64,000 bases of DNA from Brevibacillus_D fluminis_A (GCF_052072235.1 NZ_CM125436.1:614001-678000), one strand, 5' to 3'. Shown: positions 30,897 through 40,934, counted from the stretch's first letter. Notes: generated by a model not told the origin, from the sequence alone. Numbers and translations: made by a program.

Positions 30897-31120
30897 AGCG
30901 AAGGGATTTTCGGAAAAAAGTTACGCGGCGCCTTTACGATGCCAGCCAGGCGGAGTGGAAAAAGGGAAACGTCTTTCGCGTCCAATATCATCCTTGAGAT
31001 ACTTCCGCCGCGCAGCGTGTGGCTTTGGGGCGCGGTTTCCCTTTTTCCGCGGAGCCGGTCACTCCCGACCCCCAGCAGGCATCGTAACAGCGCCGCGTAA
31101 CTTTTTTCCGAAAATCCCCG
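30897..31120. repeat. Long hairpin element, copy B
   Basis: Second copy of the element at 6.25 kb. Perfect pairings are 30904-30931 with 31090-31117 (28 bp), 30934-30943 with 31078-31087 (10 bp) and 30957-30970 with 31035-31048 (14 bp). The core 30971-31034 matches copy A, with only two differences over about 45 bases from TCCTTGAGATAC through the GGGGCGCGG segment. The arm sequences differ from those of A. It lies between the truncated lipoprotein gene and the CbiX-like gene. Confidence 0.85.
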
Positions 31121-31256
31121 AACCTCCACCAAGGTCATGACCATGAGAGAAAAAATCACAACCTCCACAAATTCGCCAAATAATGGACGCCCCATTGAGG
31201 TATAATACTATTTATAATGATTATTAAGTAGGAATGAGAGAAAGCGGGGGTTCTCC

Positions 31257-32039
31257 TTGAAGAAACACGGAGTGCTGATTATTGGTCACGGTTCCAGCAA
31301 CGCGTCTTGGGTACAGCTCGTTGACGATGCGGTAAGCCGTTTGGAGGTATCTGTTCCGGTAGAGACCTGTTTTCTGGAGATGGTCGAGGGTCGGCTGATC
31401 GAGGACGGCATTCGCGCTTTGGAGAACCAAGGCGTGGAGCGGATCATTGCCGTGCCGCTCTTTGTCGCTTCCGGAAGTACACATATTGATGAGATCGGCT
31501 GTTTGCTGGGCGTTTACGATAAAACACAGCTTGACGAAGAGTTTGAAAAGATCGAGACATCTGCAGAAATCCTTTACTGTTCGCCGATGGACGACCATCC
31601 GCTGATCGAGGAAATTTTGCTCGAACGCATCCGCCAGCTGAGCATCGATCCATCCGAGGAAGTCTTGCTCCTGGTCGGGCACGGAGCGGACGAGGGGGAG
31701 TACCATGCCAAGTGGGAAGGCGTGCTGCAGCGGCTGGCCGTATCCATGCGGACGCGCGCGGGCTTCAAAGGCGCGACGTATGGCACGCTTCATCCGGATA
31801 ATTTGTCCAAGCGTGCACGGGCGATCACACGCAAAAACCGCACCGTCGTGCTACCGCTCTTTTTGAGCGAAGGATACTTTACAAAAAAAGTGATTCCGTC
31901 CCGCCTGGAAGGACTGGAGTACCTCTACAACGGACAAACGTATTTGCCGCATCCGTACGTGACGCAATGGATGCAGGATGTCATCGACCGCCAGCTGGTG
32001 CAGGAGAAGAAGCTCCTGAAGGAACGGGTAAGCGTTTAG
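31257..32039 (+). CDS. CbiX/SirB-type sirohydrochlorin chelatase family protein
   Basis: 260 residues from TTG 31257. Two CbiX-like halves: N-terminal GVLIIGHGSSNASWVQLVDDAV with the metal-ligand His, and LLLVGHGADEGEYHAKWEG in the second half, plus AVPLFVASGSTHIDEIG. Class II chelatases insert cobalt, nickel or iron into tetrapyrroles. No other siroheme or cobalamin genes are adjacent, so the metal and the substrate are undecided. Confidence 0.87.
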   Translation: MKKHGVLIIGHGSSNASWVQLVDDAVSRLEVSVPVETCFLEMVEGRLIEDGIRALENQGVERIIAVPLFVASGSTHIDEIGCLLGVYDKTQLDEEFEKIETSAEILYCSPMDDHPLIEEILLERIRQLSIDPSEEVLLLVGHGADEGEYHAKWEGVLQRLAVSMRTRAGFKGATYGTLHPDNLSKRARAITRKNRTVVLPLFLSEGYFTKKVIPSRLEGLEYLYNGQTYLPHPYVTQWMQDVIDRQLVQEKKLLKERVSV

Positions 32040-32052
32040 TGCAAATTCAAGA

Positions 32053-32097
32053 GAACCGCTGTGCATGTGTGTTACGTATGTGCGGCGGTTCTTTTTT
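32053..32097 (+). terminator. Terminator after the CbiX-like gene
   Basis: Stem GAACCGC (32053-32059) with GCGGTTC (32085-32091) then CTTTTTT. Confidence 0.75.
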
Positions 32098-32227
32098 CTG
32101 TGCCGATTGCGAGCGGGCGTCTGAAAAAAATGGAAGCATACGGTTGTCCCCAACATACACATAAGCAAATACCGATCGTTGCCCAAGCGGTTTTCGTTGA
32201 AGGGCAAAAGGAGTGTGGGAAGAAGCC

Positions 32228-32962
32228 ATGATCGAGGTGGTGGAGGCGTCGAAGCGGTTTGGACCGCTGGAGGCGGTCAGCCAGCTTTCGTTTACCGTCA
32301 ATCCGGGCGAGGTGGTGGGGCTGCTCGGTGAAAATGGGGCGGGGAAAACGACGACGATGCGTCTGATCAGCGGGATTTTGCAGCCGAGCGACGGGGAGAT
32401 CCGCATCGGCGGTATTCTGACCTCAACAGAGCCGCTTGCCGCGCGCAAGCAGGTAGGTTTGCTGTTTGGCGGGGATGTCGGGCTGTACGGACGCTTGACG
32501 GCGTGGGAAAACATCGCCTATTTTGGCAGGCTGTACGGAATGACGGAGCAGCAGCTGCGGGAGCGGATCGCGCAGGCGAGCAAAAAGCTGGGGATGGAAA
32601 GCTATGTGCGGAAGCGGGTAGCGGGCTTTTCGCGCGGAATGCGGCAAAAGGTCGCGATCGCCCGCGCTTTGGTCCATGACCCGCCCGTTGTCTTACTCGA
32701 CGAGCCGACGACAGGGCTGGATGTGAGCGGAGCGCTTGTTTTCCGTGAGCTGATCGCACAGCTGCGGCAAGAGGGGAAGGCGATCCTGTTCTCCAGCCAC
32801 AACATGAGCGAGGTGAAAAAGCTTTGCGACCGCGTCGTCCTCATGCATAAAGGGCGCATCCGGTTCCAGGGCACCATCGAGGAGTGGCGCGCGCCGTACG
32901 ACAGCGACGATCCTGTCGATTGGTTTTTGCCGGTGGTTCAAGGAGGCGGCTGTGATGAATAA
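32228..32962 (+). CDS. ABC transporter ATP-binding protein (NatA-like)
   Basis: 244 residues from ATG 32228; an in-frame GTG 32213 sits too close to AAAGGAG. Walker A LLGENGAGKTTTMRLISG, signature FSRGMRQKVAIARAL, Walker B VVLLDEPTTGLD and switch His in LFSSHNMSEV. The partner membrane protein follows with an 11-base overlap. The pair resembles the NatAB sodium exporter of Bacillus, but drug or other exporters have the same layout. Confidence 0.93.
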   Translation: MIEVVEASKRFGPLEAVSQLSFTVNPGEVVGLLGENGAGKTTTMRLISGILQPSDGEIRIGGILTSTEPLAARKQVGLLFGGDVGLYGRLTAWENIAYFGRLYGMTEQQLRERIAQASKKLGMESYVRKRVAGFSRGMRQKVAIARALVHDPPVVLLDEPTTGLDVSGALVFRELIAQLRQEGKAILFSSHNMSEVKKLCDRVVLMHKGRIRFQGTIEEWRAPYDSDDPVDWFLPVVQGGGCDE

Positions 32963-34139
32963 GCGGATGGTGGGGGTGGTTTTTCAAAAGGAGTGGACCG
33001 ATCTGATTCGGGACAAACGCACTTGGATCAGCGCGCTGTTGATCCCTATCGTAATCGTTCCCTTGCTTTTTTTATTGATTGGCTATTCGATGAGCAAGGT
33101 GGAGGAGGAGGCGCGGGCGTACATTCCGTTTGCCGTGTCGGCTGGCACAGCGCCCGAGCTGATCAGGCATTTGGCGAGTATTCCGGGGGCAGTCCAGCTC
33201 CATACTGACGATCCGGTTCAGGCCATCAAGGATGGGACGATCCGCGTGGCGGTTGAAGCCGATGCGAATGCCGCGCGTCAGATCGAGCGGGAGCGCACGT
33301 TCAACGTGAAGCTGCTGTATGATCCGACCAATCAAAAATCCGAATACGCCGAGGAGCAAATCGCCAAGGCGGTCGAACACTATGCCGGGCAAATCATGGA
33401 TCAGCGTCTGCACAAAACAGGGCTGACTCGCGAATGGCTGACGCCGATACAGATCGAAAGCCAAAGCGTTGCCAGCAAAGAGCAGGAGGCAGGGACCATG
33501 CTGGCCTCCGTGATTCCGCTCGTGCTTTTGATGGCACTCGCATCCGGTGGGATGGCAGCGGCTGTCGACCTGATCGCAGGGGAAAAGGAACGCGGCACGA
33601 TGGAAACGCTTCTGGCCGCTCCGGTACGAGCCGCCGACCTGCTTGCCGCCAAGCTCTTGATCGTCATGCTGATGGGCACCGCCAGCGCGCTCGCTTCGCT
33701 GGCCAGCATCAGCTTCGCGCTGGCAAGTGGCCAGTCAGCTGATGGAGGCATCGGCACATTGGCCGCGTTAGTGAGTCCGGCTGCGATTAGCCTGCTGCTC
33801 ATGGTGGTGCTGTTATCGGCTGCCATGTTTGCCGGGCTGCAGCTGATGATCAGCACGCTGGCACGGACCAACAAGGAAGCGCAGACGCTTATGGCGCCGC
33901 TCGTGTTCGCAGCACTGGTTCCCTCCTATATTCTAATGCCGCTCAATCCGATTGATATTCCGGCCTATGTGTATGCGCTGCCGCTGTTCAACAGTGTAGC
34001 TGTGGTAAAGGAAGTTTGCACGGGGCAGATCGAGCCGTTGCACGCCGGCTTGGCGATCGGCTCGTCTGTGGTTTACGTCTGCGCCGCGATTTCTTTTGCC
34101 GCCCATTTTTTTCGCAAGGAGCGAACGGCCATCGCCTGA
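32952..34139 (+). CDS. ABC-2 type exporter permease (NatB-like)
   Basis: 395 residues. One N-terminal helix (about 25-47), a long extracellular domain to about residue 175, then five to six helices, the NatB/ABC-2 arrangement. The coupling segment VDLIAGEKERGTMETLLAAPV is characteristic. GTG 32952 and ATG 32955 are both usable starts. It forms a membrane export complex with the preceding ATPase. Confidence 0.92.
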   Translation: MMNKRMVGVVFQKEWTDLIRDKRTWISALLIPIVIVPLLFLLIGYSMSKVEEEARAYIPFAVSAGTAPELIRHLASIPGAVQLHTDDPVQAIKDGTIRVAVEADANAARQIERERTFNVKLLYDPTNQKSEYAEEQIAKAVEHYAGQIMDQRLHKTGLTREWLTPIQIESQSVASKEQEAGTMLASVIPLVLLMALASGGMAAAVDLIAGEKERGTMETLLAAPVRAADLLAAKLLIVMLMGTASALASLASISFALASGQSADGGIGTLAALVSPAAISLLLMVVLLSAAMFAGLQLMISTLARTNKEAQTLMAPLVFAALVPSYILMPLNPIDIPAYVYALPLFNSVAVVKEVCTGQIEPLHAGLAIGSSVVYVCAAISFAAHFFRKERTAIA

Positions 34140-34148
34140 ACGCAAAAA

Positions 34149-34178
34149 GTCCGCCTGTACGAAAAGCAGGCGGGCTTT
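34149..34178. terminator. Terminator between convergent natB-like and glk genes
   Basis: Stem GTCCGCCTG (34149-34157) with CAGGCGGGC (34167-34175), followed by TTTC. Confidence 0.7.
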
Positions 34179-34234
34179 CGATATGGAAGGCGCAGGCGTG
34201 ATCACAAAGATGCTTAAGGTGGAAGGTCGCAGCG

Positions 34235-35215
34235 TTAGGTGACGGATTGCCAGGCATGCGCACGGACAAGCCAGGCGGCGCCGATGAGGCCGGCGTCATT
34301 GCCAAGCGTGGCAGGGAGAATGTCGCAGGAAGCAAACGCTTGGGGAAAGGGAACGAACCGTTGGCAAACTTCACGAATTTTGTCAAACAAAAATGGGCCG
34401 GATGCAGATACGCCGCCGCCCACAACGATCTTGGCGGGGTTCAGCAGGACGATGAGATGAGAGAAGGCAAGGCCGAGGTAATAGGCGGCTTGGTCGATGA
34501 CGCTGGTGGCACCGGGGTCTCCGGCTTTGGCCGCATCGATGACATCTTTGGCAGTCAGCTTGTTGCGCTCGCGGAGGACAGAGGCAAGCACGTGGCTTTG
34601 CCCGTTTTCAGCGGTTTCACGGCCAGCACGGATGATGCCGGTGGCAGAGGCATAGTTTTCCAGGCAACCGCGTTTGCCGCAGTTGCACAGCGGGCCGTGT
34701 GTCGGCTCTACGGTGATATGACCGATTTCGCCCGCCACGCCATTGATGCCATGCGTAATGGCACCGTTGACAATAATGCCGCCGCCGACGCCGGTGCCGA
34801 GCGTAATCATGACCAGATTCGTCGCCCCAGCTCCGGCACCTTGCCACATTTCGCCGAGAGCTGCCGCATTCGCGTCGTTTTCCACGAAGACGCGGACACC
34901 GGTGAGCGTCTCCATTTTGGCCCGCAGTTCGGTGCGCTGCCAATGAAGATTAACCGCCCGGTGAACGACGCCGCTGTCTGCGTCGATGGGGCCTGGCACC
35001 CCGATGCCGATGCCTGCCAGCTGGTGCTTGGCAACGCCGGAACGCTGCAGGAGAAGTTCAACCATTTCGGCTGTCCGCTCGATGACGCTGTCTGCGCCCA
35101 GCTCGACCAAAGTCGGCTGCTCCAGCTTGCCCACCATGCTGCCGGACGGCGTCAGCAGCCCCATTTTGATGCTTGTTCCGCCAATATCGATTCCTGCCAT
35201 GAATCGGTTGTCCAT
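34235..35215 (-). CDS. glk: ROK-family glucokinase
   Basis: 326 residues from ATG 35215 with GGGGTGAGG upstream; GTG 35227 is in frame but overlaps that site. ATP-binding AGIDIGGTSIKMGLL, sugar-binding VENDANAAALGE, GTGVGGGIIVNG and the ROK zinc motif CNCGKRGCLENYAS. It phosphorylates glucose with ATP in the cytoplasm. It is monocistronic and convergent with the ABC exporter. Confidence 0.95.
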   Translation of the reverse strand: MDNRFMAGIDIGGTSIKMGLLTPSGSMVGKLEQPTLVELGADSVIERTAEMVELLLQRSGVAKHQLAGIGIGVPGPIDADSGVVHRAVNLHWQRTELRAKMETLTGVRVFVENDANAAALGEMWQGAGAGATNLVMITLGTGVGGGIIVNGAITHGINGVAGEIGHITVEPTHGPLCNCGKRGCLENYASATGIIRAGRETAENGQSHVLASVLRERNKLTAKDVIDAAKAGDPGATSVIDQAAYYLGLAFSHLIVLLNPAKIVVGGGVSASGPFLFDKIREVCQRFVPFPQAFASCDILPATLGNDAGLIGAAWLVRAHAWQSVT

Positions 35216-35539
35216 GAACGGCCTCACCCCATTTATTCATTTTTCGGAAAATTTTGTATGTGCCTATCTTATCATGTCTCGGGAGGCATAGCGATTCCCA
35301 AATTTGGTTATACAGGATATGATGGAGAAGAACGGTTTTTGACGATTTTCGAATGGAAAAGCACAGATGCTTGCAATGGCTGCATTTCGCACAGGGCAAA
35401 GACCAACATCCTCGCCGAAAGCCACGCCTTGGAAATCACGCAGGAATAACGCGGCTGGGCAAAAGTGCGCTACGGCTCCGCCAAAAGAGCGGGGGAGCCA
35501 CGTTTTCTAACTGTGGAACCATGGAAGAAGGGACAAAGT
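35216..35539. other. Intergenic gap between glk and dgkB
   Basis: No credible gene is seen. A hairpin (CGGCTCC with GGAGCC-type pairing, about 35470-35500) lies before dgkB. A long plus-strand frame crossing from glk is only its antisense shadow. Promoters for both divergent genes must lie here, but I cannot name a clear -35/-10 pair. Confidence 0.4.
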
Positions 35540-36430
35540 GTGAAAAGAGCACGTTTAATTTACAATCCGACATCGGGGCGCGAACTTATTCGCAAGCGAC
35601 TGCCCGATATCCTCGATATCATGGAGCAGGCAGGGTACGAAACGTCATGCTTCGCGACCAAAGGCGAAGGAGACGCCACCCGCGAAGCGGAGCGTGCGGC
35701 AGCGCGCGGCTTCGATTGCATCGTTGCAGCGGGCGGAGACGGCACCCTGTATGAGGTCGTCAACGGCCTCGCGGGCAAAAAGGCCCGGCCCAAGCTCGGC
35801 ATCATCCCGTGCGGCACCAGCAACGATTTTGCCCGCGCCATCGGGCTGAACAAATCGCTCGATCGCTGCTGCCAAATCATCGCTAAGGGCAAAACGAAAA
35901 AGATCGACCTCGGGCGCATCAACGGCCGCTATTTCATCAACATCGCAGGCGGCGGCGCCCTGACCGATTTGACCTATGAAGTGCCAAGCAAGCTGAAAAC
36001 CATGTTGGGCCAGCTCGCTTATTATTTGAAAGGCATTGAAAAGCTGGCATTCCTGCACCCGACCCACATGCGCATCGAGACGCGCGAGGGCGTGAAGGTC
36101 GATGAGGAAATTACCCTGTTTCTCATCGCCAACAGCCGCGCTGTCGGCGGCTTCGACCGCCTCGCACCAAAAGCAGATCTGTCCGACGGCAAACTGGATT
36201 GCCTCGTGCTCAAAAAGACCAATCTCGCCGACCTGATCCGCCTCGCCACATTGGCGATCCGCGGAGATCATGTCAAAGACTCGCATTTGCTGTATTTCCA
36301 GACGGACTATTTGCGCATCACATCGCAGGATGAGCGGAACGTGCTGCTCAACCTGGACGGCGAGCTAGGCGGCGAGCTGCCATGCGAATGCCAGGCGCTG
36401 CCAGGGCATATCGAGATTTTTGTACCATAG
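35540..36430 (+). CDS. dgkB: Diacylglycerol kinase DgkB
   Basis: 296 residues from GTG 35540, seven bases after GAAGGG; the frame is open further up but without a ribosome-binding site. DAGK catalytic signatures: RLIYNPTSGRELIRKRL, VAAGGDGTLYEVVNGL, IIPCGTSNDFARAIG, and LSDGKLDCLVLKK in the C-terminal lobe. It recycles diacylglycerol to phosphatidic acid at the membrane. It is followed by rlmCD, the same order as yerQ-yefA in B. subtilis. Confidence 0.94.
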   Translation: MKRARLIYNPTSGRELIRKRLPDILDIMEQAGYETSCFATKGEGDATREAERAAARGFDCIVAAGGDGTLYEVVNGLAGKKARPKLGIIPCGTSNDFARAIGLNKSLDRCCQIIAKGKTKKIDLGRINGRYFINIAGGGALTDLTYEVPSKLKTMLGQLAYYLKGIEKLAFLHPTHMRIETREGVKVDEEITLFLIANSRAVGGFDRLAPKADLSDGKLDCLVLKKTNLADLIRLATLAIRGDHVKDSHLLYFQTDYLRITSQDERNVLLNLDGELGGELPCECQALPGHIEIFVP

Positions 36431-36488
36431 GAAAGCGCGAGGCGGGACTTTCTGTGATATAGTTAGTTAGATAACATGGAAGAAAAGC

Positions 36489-36520
36489 ATGCACCCCTTG
36501 AAAAAGGGGGCATTTTCATA
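36489..36520 (+). promoter_or_regulatory. Hairpin in the dgkB-rlmCD gap
   Basis: ATGC-A-CCCC pairs with GGGG-GCAT around an A-rich loop, ending in TTTTCAT, 20 bases before the rlmCD start. It could act as a weak terminator or attenuator for rlmCD. Confidence 0.4.
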
Positions 36521-36539
36521 AAAAGGAGAAACGTGCGTC

Positions 36540-37994
36540 GTGGCAAAACCAACGAAAATGAAGCGACATCAATCAAACAAGCAGCGGAGCAGCCAGCAGG
36601 CAGCCGTGGAGCGCAGCTATCCCGTGCAGCTCGGCCAAATCGTCGAGCTGGAGATCACCGGGCTTAACCATGAGGGACAAGGGGTCGGCAGATACAACGG
36701 CTATACGCTATTTGTTCCGAAGGCGTTGCCACAGGAAAAAGTGTTGGCGGAAGTGGAGCATGCCAAAAAAAGCTTCGGCTTCGCTCGGCTGCTTTCTGTA
36801 ACGGAGCCAAGTCCCGTGCGGCTCACCCCGCCCTGTCCCGTGTTCGATCAATGCGGCGGCTGTTCGCTGCAGCATCTGGATTATGCGGCACAACTCGCCC
36901 ACAAGCAGCAGATCGTGCGGGACAACCTGGCGCGGATCGGCGGCTTCGCCGGAGAAGGCGAGGATGCCGTCATCGTGCACCCGACGCTCGGCATGGACGA
37001 GCCGTGGCGGTATCGGAACAAAGCACAGGTGCCCATCGGCATGCAGGGCGGCAAAATCGTCAGCGGCTTTTATGCCGAGAAATCCCATGACATCATCGAC
37101 ATCGACTCCTGCCTGATCCAGCAGGACGTCAACGACAGCGTCGTACGCGTTGTCAAAAAGTTGGCTGGCGAACTCGGCATCACCGCCTACAATGAAGGGA
37201 CGCACACCGGGCTGCTGCGCCACGTCGTCGCCAAAGTCGGTGTCAAGACGGGCGAGGTCATGGTCGTGCTGATCACCACGGAAGAGACGATTCCGCAGAA
37301 GGAGCGGTTAATCGAATCGATTCGCGAGGAGCTGCCAGCGGTAACCAGCATCGTGCAAAATGTGAATGAACGGCAAACGAACGTGATTTTCGGGGACAAG
37401 ACATTCACGCTGTGGGGCAACGATGTGATTTATGATTACATCGGGTCGGTGAAGTTCGCCATTTCCGCGCGCTCGTTTTATCAGGTGAATCCGGCGCAGA
37501 CCGAGGTGCTGTACAACAAGACGCTTGAGTATGCGGGGCTGTCGGGAGGAGAGACTGTCATCGACGCGTATTGCGGTATCGGGACGATCTCGCTGTTCCT
37601 GGCGCAAAAAGCCAAGCATGTTTACGGCGTGGAGATCGTGCCGGAAGCGATTGCGGATGCGAACCGCAACGCGGAGCTGAACGGGATGGAGAATGTGACG
37701 TTTGCGGTCGGGGCCGCGGAGGTCGTGATTCCTGGGTGGCGGAAAGAGGGGATTAAGGCCGATGTGATTGTGGTCGATCCGCCGCGTAAAGGGTGCGACG
37801 AGGCGTTGCTGGAGACGATTTTGGCGATGGAGCCGGAGCGGGTGGTTTATGTGTCGTGCAATCCGTCGACGTTGGCGCGGGATTTGAAGGTGTTGGGTGG
37901 GAAGTATCGGGTGGTTGAGGTGCAGCCGGTGGATATGTTTCCGTGGACGGGGCATGTGGAGGCGGTGGCGTTGTTGGTAAGGAAGGACAAATAG
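36540..37994 (+). CDS. rlmCD: 23S rRNA (uracil-5-)-methyltransferase RlmCD
   Basis: 484 residues from GTG 36540 with AAAAGGAG upstream. A basic N-terminus and a TRAM domain ([29 protein letters not shown]) are followed by an iron-sulfur cluster [15 protein letters not shown], the SAM motif [29 protein letters not shown] and the catalytic Cys in [14 protein letters not shown]. It methylates 23S rRNA at two uridines in Bacillus. A paralogue lies at 42.8 kb. Confidence 0.93.
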   Translation: MAKPTKMKRHQSNKQRSSQQAAVERSYPVQLGQIVELEITGLNHEGQGVGRYNGYTLFVPKALPQEKVLAEVEHAKKSFGFARLLSVTEPSPVRLTPPCPVFDQCGGCSLQHLDYAAQLAHKQQIVRDNLARIGGFAGEGEDAVIVHPTLGMDEPWRYRNKAQVPIGMQGGKIVSGFYAEKSHDIIDIDSCLIQQDVNDSVVRVVKKLAGELGITAYNEGTHTGLLRHVVAKVGVKTGEVMVVLITTEETIPQKERLIESIREELPAVTSIVQNVNERQTNVIFGDKTFTLWGNDVIYDYIGSVKFAISARSFYQVNPAQTEVLYNKTLEYAGLSGGETVIDAYCGIGTISLFLAQKAKHVYGVEIVPEAIADANRNAELNGMENVTFAVGAAEVVIPGWRKEGIKADVIVVDPPRKGCDEALLETILAMEPERVVYVSCNPSTLARDLKVLGGKYRVVEVQPVDMFPWTGHVEAVALLVRKDK

Positions 37995-38021
37995 TCGAGA
38001 GATATTTGTGTGCGTGAGGTA

Positions 38022-38057
38022 GAGCAAACATGCAAAAAAAGTGTGTTTGCTCTTTTC
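38022..38057 (+). terminator. Terminator after rlmCD
   Basis: Stem GAGCAAACA (38022-38030) with TGTTTGCTC (38044-38052) then TTTTC. Confidence 0.85.
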
Positions 38058-38121
38058 TTTATCGAGATTTAATCTTAAAAAAGATGGCCGAAATCCATTA
38101 GAAAGGAGCGTTTTGAAATAG

Positions 38122-38664
38122 ATGAATGAACAAAACAATTCTCAAAGTGAAGTAAAGGATTACGGTAAAAGAGTAGATCAATTAGTAGCTGAGTTTGAGA
38201 CACAAATACATGAACATTTAAATGAAGAGTACCTAAAGTCAACCAAATGGTCTGATAAATTGGCTGATAAAATAGCTGCGTTTGGCGGCAGTTGGAAATT
38301 TATTATCATATTTTTTACGGTTTTGCTCATATGGGTCGTTTTTAACACGCTTTCCTTTACGAAAATCATTCATTTTGATGAACCGCCATTTATTCTCTTA
38401 AATTTGGTGTTATCATTTCTTGCTGGATTCCAAGCGCCGATTATTATGATGAGTCAAAACCGGCAAGCTTCAAGAGACAAGAAAGAAACAATCATTGATT
38501 TTGCGATAAATTATAAAGCCGAACAGGAAATTGATGACATGCAAGAGCATTTGCATAGAATTGAAGCGAATTTTGCTGAGTTTCGCTGCGAAGTTCGAAA
38601 TGAGTTGGCTGCCATTAAAGAATTGCTTCAAGAAAACAAAAAACCATTTCGCGGGGGAGAGTAA
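38122..38664 (+). CDS. DUF1003 membrane protein
   Basis: 180 residues. Two helices (about 58-78 and 92-112) with the DUF1003 pattern KLADKIAAFGGSWKFIIIFFTVLLIWVVFN, FDEPPFILLNLVLSFLAGFQAPIIMMSQNRQ, then a cytoplasmic coiled coil (about 125-175). ATG 38122 follows AAAGGAG. Function is unknown in the family. The gene is clearly more AT-rich than the core genes to its left and marks the start of the accessory region. Confidence 0.88.
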   Translation: MNEQNNSQSEVKDYGKRVDQLVAEFETQIHEHLNEEYLKSTKWSDKLADKIAAFGGSWKFIIIFFTVLLIWVVFNTLSFTKIIHFDEPPFILLNLVLSFLAGFQAPIIMMSQNRQASRDKKETIIDFAINYKAEQEIDDMQEHLHRIEANFAEFRCEVRNELAAIKELLQENKKPFRGGE

Positions 38665-38886
38665 TAATAGAAAGCCTAAATAGTCGTACTAACGCATGAA
38701 AAGTTTGCCGACGAGCCGAGCGAAATTCCTTTCCCCCGTTTTTGTATCAAGACTTTATTTTACCGGCATCGTAAGAACTGTCCCTCACAAAACAATCCCC
38801 TCCTTAGCAACCCTATTCTTCCTCTCACTTCTTATGTTTTAATGAAAAAAGAAAATCTAGCCGAGAAGCAACGGAAGAGGGATAAC

Positions 38887-40842
38887 ATGAAGCGTCTAAC
38901 GATCGGCTTGTTTGCTCATGTGGATGCGGGCAAGACGACTTTTGCGGAACAGCTGCTATATCATACGAACAGCATCCGGTCGCGGGGCAGAGTGGATCAT
39001 CAAGATGCCTTTCTGGACAGCCACGGTATCGAGCGGGCAAGGGGCATAACAGTGTTCGCAGATCAGGCGGTTATGCAATTTAAGGGCGACGTTTATTATT
39101 TGATCGACACGCCTGGACATGTCGATTTTTCCTCTGAGATGGAGCGGGCGATCAGGGTAATGGATTACGCGATCGTGATTGTCAGTGCGGTAGAAGGCGT
39201 TCAAGGTCATACCGAGACAGTCTGGCACCTGCTACGCAAACATCGGATTCCGACGTTCTTTTTCATCAATAAAACCGATCGTATCGGGGCGGATGCAAAC
39301 AGAACGGAGGAAGAAATACGCCGTCAGTTAACCGGAGATGTCTGCTCCATCAAGGATAATCTCACCAATGGTATCGTCGGTGAAGGGCTGCGGGAGATGA
39401 TGGCGGAACGGGATGAGTCTCTGCTAGAAGCGTTCCTGGAGGGGAGGGATGATCCAATGTTTTGGCTGGGCGCCCTGCAGGAGATAATACGAGAGGGACG
39501 TCTCTTCCCCTGCGCCTACGGCTCGGCGCTTCAGGATGAGGGGGTTGTGGAATTCTTGGATCAACTGCACCTGTTGACGACATCATCTTATGACGAAACG
39601 GCGCCGTTCGGGGGGCGAGTTTATAAAATTCGACACGCTGCAAACGGGCAGAAGCTAACGTTTGTCAAAGCGCTGAGCGGCACGCTGAAGGTCCGAGAGT
39701 TGCTCGGCTATGAGAGCAGCGGAATTCAATACGAAGAGAAGATTACACAGATCTTATTGGTTAACGGCAGCAAAACGCAGTCGGTTGAACAAGTGGCAGC
39801 CGGCGATCTGTTCGCAGTCGCCGGCTTGTCTGAGGCCGAGGTTGGACAAGGCTTGGGGCTATATTCAGACAAGTTGGCTTACGAGACCGAGCCGACGCTA
39901 CAGTCGAAAGTACAATTCGAAGGTCCGCTTCACGTGCAGCAAGTGCTCGGTGCGTTTCGCATTCTGAATGCGGAGGATCCGTCTTTGAATGTGGTTTGGG
40001 AAGAGAGTCTGCAAGAGATTCACATTCGCGTCATGGGTCTGATTCAGTTAGAAGTGCTGGAGCAGCTAGTGAAGGAGCGCTTCGGTTTCATTGTCTCTTT
40101 CGGCCAACCGGAAATCTTGTATAAAGAAACAATACAGTCTGCTGTGACGGGTTATGGACACTTCGAACCGCTCAGGCATTATGCGGAAGTGCACCTCCTG
40201 ATTGAACCGGGGGAGCGAGGCAGCGGGATCCACTTTGCTAGCTTATGTCATCCTGATGACCTAAGTTTTAGTTATCAGAATCTGATCCGGTCGCATCTCT
40301 ACGAACGGGAGCATCATGGACTACTGACAGGCATGCCGGTCACGGATATGAAGATCACGCTGGTAAAAGGCAGGGCGCATAACGAACATACCCATGGGGG
40401 CGACTTCCGTGAGGCCACCTTCCGCGCGCTGCGGCAAGGGCTGGAGAAGGCGGATAACATGCTGTTAGAACCCTATTATGACTTCAAAATCAAGGTGGGA
40501 ATTGACGAGATGGGGAGAGTGCTCTCTGATATTCAGCGCGCTTCAGGTGCGTTCGAGCCACCGCAGATGTCGGATACGCATGCGGTCATTACAGGAAGGG
40601 TGCCAGTGTCGACATTCATGAACTACAGCACCGAGTTCGCTTCCTTCACGCATGGACGAGGCAGCATCCGCTGCGTGTTTGGTGGCTACGACCGCTGCCA
40701 TAATGCGGAGGAAGTGATCGAAAGGAAAGGTTACAACAAGGAAGCAGATCCTCTCTATACCTCCTCCTCGATCTTCTGTGCCAAGGGGGCTGGCTACTCG
40801 GTGCCGTGGGACGAGGCGGAGGCCAAGATGCATCTGCTCTGA
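38887..40842 (+). CDS. TetM-like ribosomal-protection/translation-factor GTPase
   Basis: 651 residues from ATG 38887 (AGAGGG upstream); the extension to 38842 is poorly supported. The GTPase domain shows LFAHVDAGKTTFAEQLL, RARGITV, LIDTPGHVDFSSEMERA and FFINKTD; EF-G-like domains II-V follow. It resembles the Tet(M)/Tet(O) family in domain order but the C-terminal loops differ from classical members, so tetracycline resistance is possible but not shown. It lies in an accessory region, alone between two intergenic gaps, with a strong terminator downstream. Confidence 0.82.
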   Translation: MKRLTIGLFAHVDAGKTTFAEQLLYHTNSIRSRGRVDHQDAFLDSHGIERARGITVFADQAVMQFKGDVYYLIDTPGHVDFSSEMERAIRVMDYAIVIVSAVEGVQGHTETVWHLLRKHRIPTFFFINKTDRIGADANRTEEEIRRQLTGDVCSIKDNLTNGIVGEGLREMMAERDESLLEAFLEGRDDPMFWLGALQEIIREGRLFPCAYGSALQDEGVVEFLDQLHLLTTSSYDETAPFGGRVYKIRHAANGQKLTFVKALSGTLKVRELLGYESSGIQYEEKITQILLVNGSKTQSVEQVAAGDLFAVAGLSEAEVGQGLGLYSDKLAYETEPTLQSKVQFEGPLHVQQVLGAFRILNAEDPSLNVVWEESLQEIHIRVMGLIQLEVLEQLVKERFGFIVSFGQPEILYKETIQSAVTGYGHFEPLRHYAEVHLLIEPGERGSGIHFASLCHPDDLSFSYQNLIRSHLYEREHHGLLTGMPVTDMKITLVKGRAHNEHTHGGDFREATFRALRQGLEKADNMLLEPYYDFKIKVGIDEMGRVLSDIQRASGAFEPPQMSDTHAVITGRVPVSTFMNYSTEFASFTHGRGSIRCVFGGYDRCHNAEEVIERKGYNKEADPLYTSSSIFCAKGAGYSVPWDEAEAKMHLL

Positions 40843-40934
40843 GCGGAGCCAGAGGTGCATATTTATTACGGAAAAAATTGGTAGGTCATATAATTTATGT
40901 TCATTATTACAAAAAATACCAGTTTTTACCAAGC

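Noticed and set aside
34247..35449. 400-residue plus-strand open frame opposite the glucokinase gene
   Set aside because: It is antisense to a clear ROK kinase, has no ribosome-binding site, and its composition is that of a shadow of GC-rich codons.
38887..40842. Calling the GTPase a proven tetracycline resistance gene
   Set aside because: The domain order fits, but the tip loops differ from classical Tet(M)/Tet(O); resistance cannot be read from sequence.
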